Notes under the pieces: model-generated
What the model was told of the DNA's origin: nothing
Database searches by the model: none
Seen by the model: only the letters and a program-made list of their open reading frames with translations
Origin: Physcia stellaris
Taxonomy: Eukaryota > Ascomycota > Lecanoromycetes > Caliciales > Physciaceae
Length of the DNA: 64,000 nucleotides
Assembly (NCBI GenBank): GCA_018902385.1
Contig: JABSSW010000014.1
Span: 558,001-622,000 of the forward strand
Reading direction: 5' to 3'
Shown here: in pieces, positions 27,301-37,939 of the stretch
Numbering within the stretch: the first letter of the stretch is position 1
Layout: every line of letters starts with the position of its first letter
Position numbers and translations under genes: made by a program

Positions 27301-28892
27301 GAATAAATTTGATTGAATTTATCGAAAATACGAACGCAAAATTGATCAAAATGTTTTTCGATCGATCATCGCGTTAAATTGAATTTACAAAATATTTTAT
27401 TATAGAAAGATTTTATTTCGAAAAAATCACGAAAATGTAAATCAACGCGTCGATAAATTTATTCAATCAAAATCGACATTACAAAATCAAAACGATTTCG
27501 ACAACAAACGAATTTGTTTGCGTCGCGTTTAATGAAATTTTGTTTATCATTGATTACGCAATTTGATTGAATCGAAATCGACGCAAAAACAAACGCGACA
27601 ACAAAAACGATGCAAACGCAACGAAATCAACAAACGAAACAAACGCAAACGAAACGAAAACGAAAAAAATCGAAAAAAAAACGACGCGAAAATCGAAAAA
27701 CGAAACAAAAAAAATTCGAATTTTTTTTCGAACAAAAACAAAAACAAACGAAAAAAAAAATGACAAACAAAATGATGTTTTTTTTAACGAATTTTGACGT
27801 GATAATCAACGCAAATTTGCGAAAAAAAATCTTGATAAAGAACAACGAATTTTTTTTATGTCATTTTGTTTTATATTAGTCACGCTATGCATCAAAAATC
27901 GTATGATATTATTTTTTCAATATTGAAAAATTAATTTCAAATTGTCGTTATTTTTGACAACGAAAATGCGAACGTTGCTTTGTAATTTGTAAAAAACATT
28001 GTTTTTTTCACAATAATGAGAATTTTTGTTGCAAAATTCGCATTTGTTTCGTTTGTTTTCGTTAAAAAAAACGCAAACGTGTTTTGAATCATAACGAAAT
28101 TTTCGAACGCAACGTTGATATTATATATAAATTGATTTTGTTACGCGTCAAATTGATATGAAACAATTGTGTGTATTTGTTTATTGAATTTGATTACAAT
28201 GCGATCGCGAACATCGCGATTCGAATACATGTTTGTCGTATTGATTGTATTCAACAATTCGAACGTAAAAAATTTATTAATTTAACACGCGTCAACAACG
28301 TCATCGTTATTTATAATACATTTATAACAAAAACAACAAATTGCGTGTTTTTGCGAAACGTAACAAACAACGACGAAAAAAAAATGAAATCATGATTTAT
28401 TGCATCGTTAACACACGCATTGCATTGTCGACGTTCGAAAATCAATTTCGTCGTCATTGAAACATTATTGCGACAACATCATCATTTGCAAAAACGATGT
28501 GATAATTGTACAAACAACGATATATCATGTTAATATCATTGTCGCAATAATTGTTGTTATCGCAAAAACAAAAAAAATCAAATGAAATATCTATCATGTT
28601 ATAAAATAAAAATGCTAAAAAAAAAATTCAAAAAACGAATTGAAAAATTGAAATAAACATTCATCAACACACGACGCGATTCATTTCGATTCGATTTTAC
28701 AACACGAACGCGATATTTGAAATTGCATTACATTGTTATTGTTATTTTTATTTATTGAATTACAATGTTTCAAAATTACACGTCGAAAACACAAAATTAT
28801 CTACAAAACAACGTTGTTGCGATACATTTTTGATATGTTATAAAAACATTGATAATTGACGCGAAAAATCGATCATTCAAAAAAAAAACAAT

Positions 28893-29089
28893 TGTAATGA
28901 GACGAAGTCGATCAAACGAACGCTAAAACGTTGTGAATTTAACTGTCGCATTTCGTGTTTATATATTCGAAATTTTACGAATTTTTTTTTGTTTCTTTAG
29001 CAATTAGTTCTATTATGTGTTTAAAATTTATTATAACAATTCATATTATTATTCGCACATTTTAGTCACGCAGTGTTTACATTTTTACA
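28893..29089 (+). repeat. 3' LTR of nested Gypsy fossil
   Basis: Equal in length to the 5' LTR, and it keeps slightly more C and G than that copy. Confidence 0.85.
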
Positions 29090-29713
29090 AATAATTTGTT
29101 TTTATTTCAAAATGTGTCAATTTTATGATCAAAAGTAACTGCTTTTTGAATTTTTTCGAAATGTAAAAAACTCATTGCAATACTAATTTATCGAAATATT
29201 TTTTGAACTAAAATTGATTTTTTTCGCATTTGTTAAACAATAATATCGTCGATTGATATTTTTATTTACACGATCGAATTATAAAATTGATATATACACA
29301 AAACGATTTTTTAAAAACGAATAAACGATAAATCAAAATTTTAAAACATAAAAATCAAAAAAAAATCAATAAACAATCGTTTGCAATACAAATAATCAAA
29401 AAATTCGAACATTTTTTTTAATAATTAAATTTTTGTACGTTTTTTTTGTATCAACATTTTTGTCGATTAAATCGAAAATCGTGACAACGTTTTGAGAATT
29501 TCAATTTTGACGTCAAACATTTCGACTTGAAACAAGACTTTAAGTCGTACGCGAAAACCTATTTCATAGAATAACATTGTAAGGTTTAGAGCATTCTCGT
29601 TTACACTCGTCAAACAATCGTAATCATTTGCGTCGTCAAACCTATAGAGTCACTCCCTCATGACTGAGAATAGATTTGCCAGCCACGATTTTGCGTCTAA
29701 ACACGGTTTCGTT
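29090..29713. other. AT-rich remainder and compartment boundary
   Basis: To about 29,580 this is mutated AT-rich DNA that could belong to the interrupted older Gypsy relic; I cannot confirm that by eye. Composition returns to normal between about 29,580 and 29,620. The last ~100 bases are the 3' flank of the C2H2 gene. Confidence 0.5.
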
Positions 29714-31639
29714 TTAAAAACTCTCCGGATCCTCTCTATCGATAAGGTCAACTATTTCCTCTTCCAAGATTGAAGGTAGATCTTGTCCAATAGATAGCGA
29801 CTGCTCGAATTTTTTGCGAAGTACTCTTCTCAGGATGACTTGCATCGAGTTTGTCGTCAGGTCGAGCCGAAGCGTTGCGAGTTCATAGATAAAACGGGGG
29901 TCCATCTCCTTACTGTTTCTATCTGTGATGAGCCGATCAACTTGTTTTCTCTTAAAGCCATCCATTTCAGGACTCGAATATAGCTCAATGACCGATCGAC
30001 GACGACGTCTTTGTAATCTCTTTCTTACTTGACGTCGGAGCTCATCTTGAGATGCCGTCATCCTTGTCCTAATTGCCAAGCCCCATGAAGGCTTTTCATT
30101 AGCTCTTCTCGGCGATTGCTTAACAAACTTCCAGCCCTCATATAGTATTGAGACTTCATTGTCTCCATAAGAGCCGACAGAAACATCTGTGATGCCCTTA
30201 GGAAAGCTGACCCTGTCCAAATTCGGCGACTGGATCTGCTTTGTCCCTACATCCATACGCGCGGCTTCCGAACTTTCTGTTTGGTCTTCTGCCTCCCAGA
30301 AAGAGGTGTGGCGCCCTTCGAGATTAGATTTATTGCCGTCGCTATCTTCGTTGAACGCGTGGCTGACTGGCAATTCAGCAGCTTCTCCTCGGCCCTCTTC
30401 CGATTCTTCACCGTGAAGGTCCCCCCCTCCGCGTGGCAGGGCGAAAAGTGCGAGCTCCTCCAAGTGCCGAGCAATATGCTTTGTTAGATCTCCTTCCTGG
30501 ATGGAGGGCACTGTACAGAGAGGACAGCTTTTCCGATTGTCTGTCATACCCCGGTCTTGATTTGCTGATTCTGTCGCAGCACCTTCAGCGTGATACTTCT
30601 CCACATGAGATATCCATTCACGTCTGCTCGTGTAAAGCTTTTCTGGTGTTGTACACTCTCCATAAATGCAAATATATGGCTGCAGATCTTGAAATACATG
30701 TTTATTCCAGGTGCGTGTCGTGTCAATTTTGACAATAATATAGCAGAACGGACACTCGAATGGCTCATTATCCCCAGCTTCTTTGGGTAAAGGTGGAACA
30801 CTAGTATTGCTGCCGCTGACCAGAGATTCAGCATAGGAGCTCTGCGAGATATCAGAATCTGATGCTGTGTCGTCGAAATCGATGGATCGACTTTGCGGTA
30901 CTGTCACAACAGTCTCCGAAAGCCAGTCATTAGTATCTTCGGTCTTATCATCCTCGATGTTATAATGAATCTCTGGATGTGTGGCGCTGAGACCTTGCTT
31001 GAGTTTGAGCGCATGCCTCTCCCGATATTTGAGATACATCCTTCTTTGCGTGATCCCTTTGGCTAGTCGCTCAACAAGAAGTTCGTCCGCTTTAGGGTAT
31101 TTCCCTCTCACATGATTGCAATCAAATTGTGAGTAATGTTCAACGTCTGACCATCGGGAGCCCACGGTCAGATCACGCTTAGCAGGCTTTCGGACTAGCA
31201 TGGACATCTGGAAAAGATTTCCTATAATAGAAGCAGCACTGTCCTGCATCTGTTCAATCTCAGGCTTCAGATTCAACTGTTCCTCATCGTCGTCACTGTC
31301 CGAAATAACCTCCTGATGACCGTCGATATGTTCGATCAACACATCTCTTGCATCGTCGAGTCTTCGCAGCAGACTTTCAAGTAACTCCACGATTCGATTT
31401 CTGATATGAGAAGCGTCTCGCAATCGATAATCCAAAGATGACTGATTTGTTTGGTGGGCACCGATATTGGCCGCCCAGACGCGCAGGCGGCTCAATTGGT
31501 CCTCCCACCCCCTCTGGGAAAGGCCCTCTACTTGTTGGACATTTGGAGCTTTTATTTCTTCGATGAGTTCATTGAAAGAAGTCAATGTTGCAACTATCGA
31601 GGATGCGATGAGAACCGCCATTTTGAGGTGAGTACGCAA
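29714..31639 (-). CDS. Fungal C2H2-type protein with helical N-terminal domain (NLR/incompatibility-associated type)
   Basis: Uninterrupted 641-codon frame. Residues about 7–105 are helical and contain the RLRVWAANIGA and SSLDYRLRDASHIR motifs that recur at the N-terminus of many filamentous-fungal C2H2, ankyrin and NACHT proteins. An NLFQMSMLVRKP motif follows (about 140–151). Residues 295–350 form an atypical Cys/His zinc region (FECPFC … HVEKYH) and 372–391 a CxxC…HxxxH finger followed by EELALFALPR, a typical ending of this module. The C-terminal part is basic, with an RRRRR run near 560. It is probably a nuclear or cytosolic regulatory protein; the family is linked by architecture to non-self-recognition genes, but no substrate is known. 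The Met at 31,621 (MAVLIASS) is the likelier start. The gene abuts the AT-rich block and is divergent from the next gene. Confidence 0.75.
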   Translation of the reverse strand: MRTHLKMAVLIASSIVATLTSFNELIEEIKAPNVQQVEGLSQRGWEDQLSRLRVWAANIGAHQTNQSSLDYRLRDASHIRNRIVELLESLLRRLDDARDVLIEHIDGHQEVISDSDDDEEQLNLKPEIEQMQDSAASIIGNLFQMSMLVRKPAKRDLTVGSRWSDVEHYSQFDCNHVRGKYPKADELLVERLAKGITQRRMYLKYRERHALKLKQGLSATHPEIHYNIEDDKTEDTNDWLSETVVTVPQSRSIDFDDTASDSDISQSSYAESLVSGSNTSVPPLPKEAGDNEPFECPFCYIIVKIDTTRTWNKHVFQDLQPYICIYGECTTPEKLYTSRREWISHVEKYHAEGAATESANQDRGMTDNRKSCPLCTVPSIQEGDLTKHIARHLEELALFALPRGGGDLHGEESEEGRGEAAELPVSHAFNEDSDGNKSNLEGRHTSFWEAEDQTESSEAARMDVGTKQIQSPNLDRVSFPKGITDVSVGSYGDNEVSILYEGWKFVKQSPRRANEKPSWGLAIRTRMTASQDELRRQVRKRLQRRRRRSVIELYSSPEMDGFKRKQVDRLITDRNSKEMDPRFIYELATLRLDLTTNSMQVILRRVLRKKFEQSLSIGQDLPSILEEEIVDLIDREDPESF

Positions 31640-31902
31640 CCATAGAAAATGTCATCATTGATATTGGTAGCGGGAATCAAACGAGAGAGTACCTTAGTGC
31701 TTATCATCCCGTCTCGATCAGGATTAGCTGTTGAGCCGCCTTGTGAAGTTTGGACCAATCATCAACGCCAAGCACGCCTCACTTTGAACATAACAGCCAT
31801 GGCCCCTCACCTGTTTCAGCCGCCCGAAACCTTTTGGCCACCCAAAATTCAGCTAGTTCAGCTACGAAGTAGACGTCGCTAAGTCTTTTGCAACTTTTGA
31901 GC
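31640..31902. promoter_or_regulatory. Shared divergent promoter region
   Basis: The 263 bp between the minus-strand C2H2 gene and the plus-strand DUF7580 gene must hold both promoters. This suggests co-regulation. No specific operator was recognised. Confidence 0.4.
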
Positions 31903-33668
31903 ATGTCTGGTATCGAGATTGCTGGTATTGCCCTTGCCGTCTTCCCTGTTCTTGTCAGTGGACTATCTCGGTTCGCCGAAGGAGCTCGAACGATTAAGTA
32001 TTGGCGAAGATGTCGTGCCCGGCTTGAGGACTATGCGGATGACATCAAATCGCAAGAAACTTACTACCTCGATACTATAGATGAGCTATTCATTGGCATT
32101 ACTACGTCTGAGGACGACCTAGCTCGACTCATGTCGGCACCAAAATCCTTCGCCAAGGCAAGACCCGAATACGATCAGCAATTGCGGCGACGGTTAGGTA
32201 GATCTTACGATGAATATGTACGCAGCGTTACGAATATGGTTAAAACTCTTGGTCTCTTGCGCGAGAAACTTGGAATCGAGAGATCCGGCAAGGTATGTGA
32301 GCGCTAGACCAACCTTCAAGTAGCCTCTACTGACAAAATGGCAAGGTTGTTTCGGATGAGTACTCGTTCATGAGATGGGAAATGAAACGGCTGAAATTGG
32401 CACTTCTTAGAGATAGCTACAAGGACTTGTTAGAAACGACCGAAAAAGCCAATAGGTATATCCGGGATATCACACACCAGAATGTTTATCTCGAGCCCTT
32501 CAGGCAGAAAAGGAAGTCTAAGCGTCCCTTAAAAAATCTTAGAACGATCAGAGCTCAAGCTGCGAGCCTGCATCGAGCACTAGTTTCTAAGAGAGTGTGG
32601 ATCTGTCCATGTAAGAGCAGTCATGTCGCCAGTCTGAGGCTCGAACCTCGTGCTCAAGGGCTGGAGCCAGACGATACCTCCCTGTTCCGATTCAACATGG
32701 TTCTCTCTACCAAGCAAAACCCACGACACGTACCTGCCGTATCTTCATGGCAAGAGGTTGAAGTCAGACCTAAATTGGAAAGGCAAGTAGTCTTAAATCC
32801 ATTACCATCTGATGGTGGTCCAAAGAAAGGTGTTAGGTTTGACACAGACTCCTTGACATCACCAATGGCTGCTGCTAGCCTATCTCAAATTGGCACCTCA
32901 AAATCCCCAGAAGCCATTGCAGACCTCTGTACTTTATTTCGCAAAAGCTCCAGCTCCCATGATACCATTGGTTTCCTAATGGATGAGAAAGACGAAAGCC
33001 ACAAACATTATCTGTATTGGACCAGACCAAAGATCTCTGTTCAAAATCATCCTAGATCCCTCGACGATGTATTCACCAGCGCCAACACTGGCGCAAGTCC
33101 ATTAAGTCTTTCTCGTATCGAACGCTTGGAGGTTTCTGTCACACTCGCTTCAAGTGTTCTTCAGCTCTACGGAACATCTTGGCTTAGCTCTGACTGGACC
33201 AGTCGCGACATTCTGCTTCATTTTGAACCCATTCACGGCTCCGATCCATCATACATGTATCCTTATTTGTCCTGGCGACAGTGCTTACCTGAGGGTGACT
33301 CCAGTCCAGACATCCAGCCGCGAACAAAAAGCAATCACTTCATCCGGTCTGAGATACTCTTTGCACTCGGTCTCACATTAGTTGAGCTTTGCTTTGGGAA
33401 GACTTTGCAAAGTATGGGGACAGCAGAGGACGTGGATCCAGATAATGTAGTTGCAAGAACGAACACAGCGTTTCGACTACTGGACTCGCTCTATAAAGAG
33501 ATGAGTGACTCATACGAGGCTGTTGTACGGAAGTGTCTGCGTCAGCCCTTTGATGTGCGTGACTTGAACCTGGACAACGAAGATGTGCAGCAAGAGATAT
33601 ACGATACCATCATTACGCCTCTAATTGACGAGTATATCAACGCTACTGGACAGTCTCGTATTAGGTGA
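31903..33668 (+). CDS. DUF7580-type fungal protein
   Basis: Two exons, 31,903–32,292 and 32,346–33,668, with a 53-bp intron (GTATGT, CTGAC branch, GCAAG end) give 570 residues. The start is the conserved MSGIEIAGIALAVFPVLVSG, a hydrophobic helix typical of HeLo/SesA-like and DUF7580 N-termini. The C-terminal half carries family motifs: SVLQLYGTSWL, a YPYLSWRQ segment and ILFALGLTLVELCFGKTL (residues about 420–530). DUF7580 proteins often neighbour heterokaryon-incompatibility and NLR genes and are suspected in regulated cell death; the biochemical role is unknown. It is divergent from the C2H2 gene with only 263 bp between, so a paired function is plausible but unproven. Confidence 0.75.
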
Positions 33669-34647
33669 AACGTAATACCGGTTCATATCATGACAATTCT
33701 GGAATTACACACCAGCGTATAAGCGGTTTCGTCTCCGGCTGGAAGCAGAGACAGCACCTCAATACGGGGACTAAAGCCAGGCGTATGAAGTCTATGATAA
33801 CTTCACGAAAATCGCATTCGTATACGAACGGCAATGGCTTCGAGTTTTTGAGAATGCCCAACTTGCAAATTATACATTAGCGTGACAGAGGGTCCGAGCT
33901 GAACCTGTCTGGGCCGTAAACCATCGAGATAACTACCTGTAAACGACGTCTCTTGGTGCAGACGAATTGAGATCAACAGCTAGGGTGGGATGAAGGCACT
34001 TCGAGAATTTCATCTCGATAGTGGACCTCGACGTCTATTCTGGCTGGCATGAGGCGTCATTCCTAGCACACAATCGCAGTATTGGGTACACTGAATAATG
34101 AATGGATTTTAATACGTAATGCAGCGGGCGACTGGATGTCATCGAAGAGGGAGACTTGATTGCTTTCGGACCCAATTGCGGCTTGAGATGACTCGCGTAA
34201 CCTCGAATACTTTCCTCAGCGGATCTTTGGTACACTAACAGACCTCGCCCCTCCCTAGTTGGTTTCAGCAGACGACAGATCTCATCGTTTATTGCCAAAA
34301 CCGGGTTCCGAAGTCGAGCTTCTAAGTAAGGACTTTCTTGACTCCATCTATGAGACATTTTCACTTGTTGTTGGAGCATTACTGACGCCTGGAGATTGCT
34401 ACAAGGCTCTTATTCGACGGCCTGTGAGTGAAAGTGGGATTATCGTCGTATTCGCTTCAAAGACGCTTTCAGCTTCTCATAGAACTGGGTATAAAAGCAG
34501 GTTTTCCGTCCTGTATTGAGACTCTTCATGTTTTCATAGTCACCAGAACACCTCGAGATTAATTCGAAAACTTCAAAGAGACAAATTACATCTTTCAACT
34601 CAATATAAAGTTTAACCACTACGCATCACATCACTATCGCAGCAGCT

Positions 34648-34839
34648 ATGCTTCTAGCATCAATCTCAGCATTCAACAGTGCGACTCCTACAACGCTCCA
34701 GCCGCGTCAAAAAAACTATCGCAGTCATATCATGCTTCGAAATCTCGATCGATTTGATTTGAAGGCCAAATCACATGCAAAGAGCAGACAAACGGCATCA
34801 ACAAAAAGATCCGTTCTGTATGGCGAAATCGCACATTAA
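34648..34839 (+). CDS. Candidate small protein (63 aa), doubtful
   Basis: The frame starts MLLASISAFNSATPTTLQPR. It lies about 155 bp downstream of a TATA-like TATAAAAG (about 34,491) and is preceded by an A/C-rich leader (CATCACATCACTATC), the layout of many short fungal transcripts. The N-terminus is only weakly signal-peptide-like, and the rest is basic with no domain. It could be a decayed small secreted-protein gene or chance. Confidence 0.22.
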   Translation: MLLASISAFNSATPTTLQPRQKNYRSHIMLRNLDRFDLKAKSHAKSRQTASTKRSVLYGEIAH

Positions 34840-35240
34840 CCGAAGATGAAAGATGAAGTGCGACTGGCTGGACCAGGGTGCTGAAGCAAATGAGACGAAA
34901 TTGCAGTGGCTCAGTGGCTGGAGGGCTTGGCACGCCTATATACGCGACCTTCCCCCCCGGGTTCTGGCCTTTGCAGCTTTCGTCTCTTCTTTTCTCGAGA
35001 CCACATACTATCTTCCCCTCTTGTCGCGTTTTTTCTGAGCTGTTTTTGTGCTTTGAGCGACGCTGACGCCGTCTATGAACTCTTCCTTCGGCGGCTTGAG
35101 TCTTGGGGTTTGGGAGTTTGTTTCCCGGCACAGTAGCAGCTCCAGTTTGGCCGATTTGGTGCCCCGTGGGCTACTGCTCTTGCTAGGAGACTACCGCCCA
35201 AACACCCACATAGTATTCTAGCAATGAGGCGAACGAGGCT

Positions 35241-35350
35241 TTAGCCCGGATAATTTCCGGGGGCAGCTCCGGATACTCCTCCGGGGAAAGAGGGTGCGTA
35301 TACCGGAACGGAGGGTGCGCGTACCGGAAGGGGGGGTACGCGTACTGGTA
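35241..35350. repeat. GC-rich short tandem repeat
   Basis: Three degenerate ~20-bp units of the type GGGTGCGCGTACCGGAA follow a CCGGGGGCAGCTCCGGA block. Similar CCGGGGGC-R-G blocks occur near 45,390 and 61,920. It is possibly a remnant of a dispersed element. Confidence 0.4.
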
Positions 35351-35489
35351 GCCTATTTTATTACGTAGTCAATCCTATCGCCGCACCTGTCGCTAACTTC
35401 GGATTGAGGCTATCACGAGAATATCTATTACACACGTGGCTTGGCAGCAATCAAGTAAAGTATTTATCACCTCATATCAGCAACAAACC

Positions 35490-37091
35490 ATGGCAAACAC
35501 AACAAACCATAATACAGAAGCGATGGTGCTACGCAAATTCGGAATCAAGTAAGCCCCTGTTATCGCACTGGCATGGTATCTCGGGGCATCTAACCAAAAC
35601 CACGTGTCTAGCGAGACGTACCAACTGGCCATGTATTTATTGGATCAATATCGTGGCACTATTCTCTCTTGTCGCTATGCAGTTCCGTCGCATCTTGTAT
35701 CGATAGAGTCGCAGACCCAATTAGAGAAAGCAGTCAAAGTCGCTGTTGTGGACATTATAGCGAGACATCCGATGCTGCAAGTCGGCATGATGGACGCCAC
35801 TTCCAAGACTCCCTCGTGGATCCAGCTGCAAAGTCTCGACCTAACACAACATATAAAATGGCTTTACATTGGAGAGCATGACAACTTTGAACAAACGGTC
35901 CAGGAAATGTTTCGCGTTCAGCTCGATGATCGTTTCCCAGATCTTTCCATCAAGCAGCCCGGCTGGAAGATCACTGTCGTTCGACAAGGCAGTACTCCTA
36001 TCATGGATGTTCTACTCACATGGAATCACCCTCAGTTCGACGCTGTAGGTGCCAAGGTGTTCCACGAAGATCTTCTCGAGATGCTCAACAATGCCGAGAA
36101 CGGAGTATACGAGCGGACGGGCTTAAATGGGGATATTCTTAGATTACCTCAAGCACCCCCCTTGCTTCCAACCCCAATCGAGAGCTTAAAGAGTCTCCCG
36201 TTAGATCTCAAGTACCTCGCCAAGGTATTTTGGGAGGAAAGTCGGCCACGTTTTCTTGATCGGGACGTATCCAAAGCAGCCTGGTGCCCAATCCGCTCCT
36301 CTCCGTACAAAACCCAGTTCCGGGCCTTTTTCATAGATAACGCGTCTCTAATTGCAATCCTAGCTCTCTGCCGACAGAACAAGACCACCATCACCGGCCT
36401 GCTAAACGGATTAGCGCTTATTGCTTTCTCATCTCACCTCGATAGCACGGTCGCCCCAGCCTTCCAAAGTTCTACCATCATCGACCACCGCCGGAATATA
36501 CCTCCGGCTCCGCTAGACGCTCCGTGGGTTCGGTCCGACAGAGTAGTGGGCAATTATGTGACTCAGTTGCCTCATAAATTCGACACGGAGCTCGTTGCGC
36601 GAATTCGTTCCAAGCTGCCGGTCGATGCCAGCGAGGGAAGAGATCTATCCACCGATCTCCAACACGAGCTCTGGGCCGCATCGGCACAGAATCGGCTGGA
36701 GATAGTGCGCAAGCTGGAAGCCGGGCTGCGAAACGACCTAGTCGGAGTGTTCAAGTGGGTCACGGACTGGCAGCAAACGATGAGGGACATGGCGAAAAAA
36801 ACGCGCCAATTCTCGTGGCTGGTGACCAATATCGGCGTGCTGGACGGCAACACGTCATCAAGGCTGAGCACCAAGTCCGACGACGGCCAGAGGTGGTCTA
36901 TGGAACGAGCGCAGTTTGGCCTCAGCGCCGAGATCCCCGCTGCCGCCATCGAGTTTGGCCTGGTCAGTGTTACTGGCCAAGGGATGTGTGTCAGCGCCAT
37001 GTGGCCAGACTGCGCTGTCGATGCAATGTTCGGGGAGCGCATCATGGCTGATCTGGAAAGATGGCTGGCCCAACTTGCGAGCCAGTCATGA
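35490..37091 (+). CDS. Alcohol acetyltransferase-like protein (AATase family)
   Basis: Exons 35,490–35,548 and 35,612–37,091, joined by a 63-bp intron (GTAAGC, TCTAACC branch, TCTAG), encode 512 residues. Splicing gives VLRKFGINETYQLAMYLLD, matching the start of fungal alcohol acetyltransferases (PF07247). The acyltransferase motif HxxxD is present as HPQFDA at about residue 159, in the usual WNH…D context, and a QFGLS segment lies near the C-terminus. The family transfers acetyl from acetyl-CoA to alcohols or amines to make volatile esters or acetylated metabolites; the substrate here is unknown. It is tail-to-tail with a carboxylesterase remnant only 38 bp away. Confidence 0.72.
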
Positions 37092-37129
37092 TGTGTCTGC
37101 TACGAGGTACCGCTTGTACAGATATACAT

Positions 37130-37939
37130 TCAACTGCACCGAGTGCACAATTGTAGCCCAGGTAAGTGGGCACGCTGTTCGATGCATTCAGGAACGTATC
37201 GTACACTTATAGAGCCAGCGCTCTCACCCCATATCGCGACCGCATCGGGATCACCTCCAAACGCCGCAATGTTGTCTGCCACCCACTCCATGCCCATGCG
37301 CTGGTCGAGCAGACCCAGATTAGCTGCCCCATCTGCCAACCCCTCCCTCCTTCCAAGAAAATGAAAGGTCCCGAGGCGATAGTTGACGGCCACGAAGATA
37401 ATCGGCTTGCCCTGAGCGACCGATTGGGGGATCAGCACCGATCCGTTGTACATTTGTGGACTACCCATTTCACAGCCTCCGCCGAAGATCCAAAAAAGAA
37501 CAGGCAGCTTCGCGTCAGCCGCGGTGCCTTGCGGTCGCATGACCGAGATGGTCAGGCAATCTTCAGTCTCGTCACCCAATGCCGACCCAGTAAACAAAGT
37601 CTGCTGGACATCGGGCAGGGCAGCCACAGTGAGCAGGAGTGGTGTGAAGTCTATTGCTGTCGATTGAGGACATGCGGGGCCGACACCGGTGGCCTGGACC
37701 GAGCCGAACCTCTCGATCCGTACCGGGGGCTTCAGTCTCAGAGGGCCGGTTGGCGGTTGGGCATAGGGGATGCCACGGTAGTATTCGACGCCATCGGCCA
37801 AGGAGCCTATGACAGTACCAGCGGGGAGCACAACCGTTGTTGTGGCCGTGGTGTTTGTGACGTTGGAGGCTGAGACAAGGTTGGCGGCTCCTACTAAGCC
37901 GACCAGCTTGGCTGCGAGAGTGAGTTTGTTGCACCTCAT
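37130..37939 (-). pseudogene. Truncated type-B carboxylesterase (5' half only)
   Basis: The 269-codon frame begins with a probable signal peptide (Leu/Val/Ala-rich, residues 1–25) and shows N-terminal carboxylesterase features: GIPYAQPPTGPLR, EDCLTISVMRP, an oxyanion-hole-like FGGGCEMG, NYRLG, and the nucleophile elbow GESAGS. Homology ends directly after GESAGSISV, followed by about 22 unrelated residues and a stop. The family is normally about 520–560 residues, so the acidic and His members of the triad are missing. Truncation probably came from a rearrangement that brought the acetyltransferase to within 38 bp. It is unlikely to be active. Confidence 0.75.

Larger units (their letters stand above)
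21160..29089 (+). mobile_element. Fossil Ty3/Gypsy element, full length, nested insertion
   Basis: It is bounded by 197-bp LTRs (21,160–21,356 and 28,893–29,089) and totals 7,930 bp. The + strand order is gag region, zinc knuckle near 22,745–22,795 (CFSCHKSNHITNDFC), retropepsin-like region 22,970–23,060, reverse transcriptase 23,700–24,150, RNase H about 24,250–24,700, integrase core about 25,380–25,730 and integrase C-terminal region 26,200–26,440 (DHKQLKFFEIVKKIN). PR–RT–RH–IN order places it in Ty3/Gypsy (Metaviridae). A Cys-rich segment near 28,495–28,610 may be an accessory reading frame. The element is heavily mutated with dozens of breaks but keeps its outline. It interrupts an older Gypsy relic. 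No clean target duplication remains. Confidence 0.82.
1135..29620. other. AT-rich block of RIP-like mutated repeats
   Basis: Apart from the 12,682–14,540 insert, the whole block is strongly AT-rich with long A and T runs and no intact gene. Its edges are sharp, within tens of bases. In a hand count of 3,241–3,540 the cytosines on the + strand are followed by A 24 times, by G 16 times, by T once and by C never; TpA occurs 12 times and ApT about 37 times. GG and CC are essentially absent. This is heavy C-to-T mutation of repeats, but with a context unlike classical RIP (see findings). The recognisable contents are LTR-element relics and one small TIR element. The many short open frames here are by-products of the composition, except where noted as relics. 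Confidence 0.9.
33669..35489. other. Intergenic region with small ORF and GC-rich repeat
   Basis: 1.8 kb without a confidently supported gene. It holds the candidate small ORF at 34,648 and the GC-rich repeat at 35,241–35,350, listed separately. Antisense open frames near 34,379–34,035 and 35,131–34,730 show no domain. Confidence 0.45.

Noticed and set aside
1135-29620. Numerous 60–150-codon open frames taken as genes
   Set aside because: A+T-rich sequence gives Lys/Asn/Phe/Ile-rich frames on both strands. Only those matching transposon domains were kept, as relics.
1135-29620. Centromere, or a mitochondrial-DNA insert
   Set aside because: The AT-rich content is explained by mutated transposons with recognisable LTRs and Gypsy domains. 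No tandem satellite or mitochondrial gene is seen.
36572-37045. 157-codon minus-strand frame inside the acetyltransferase gene
   Set aside because: It is antisense to a well-supported family protein and shows no domain.
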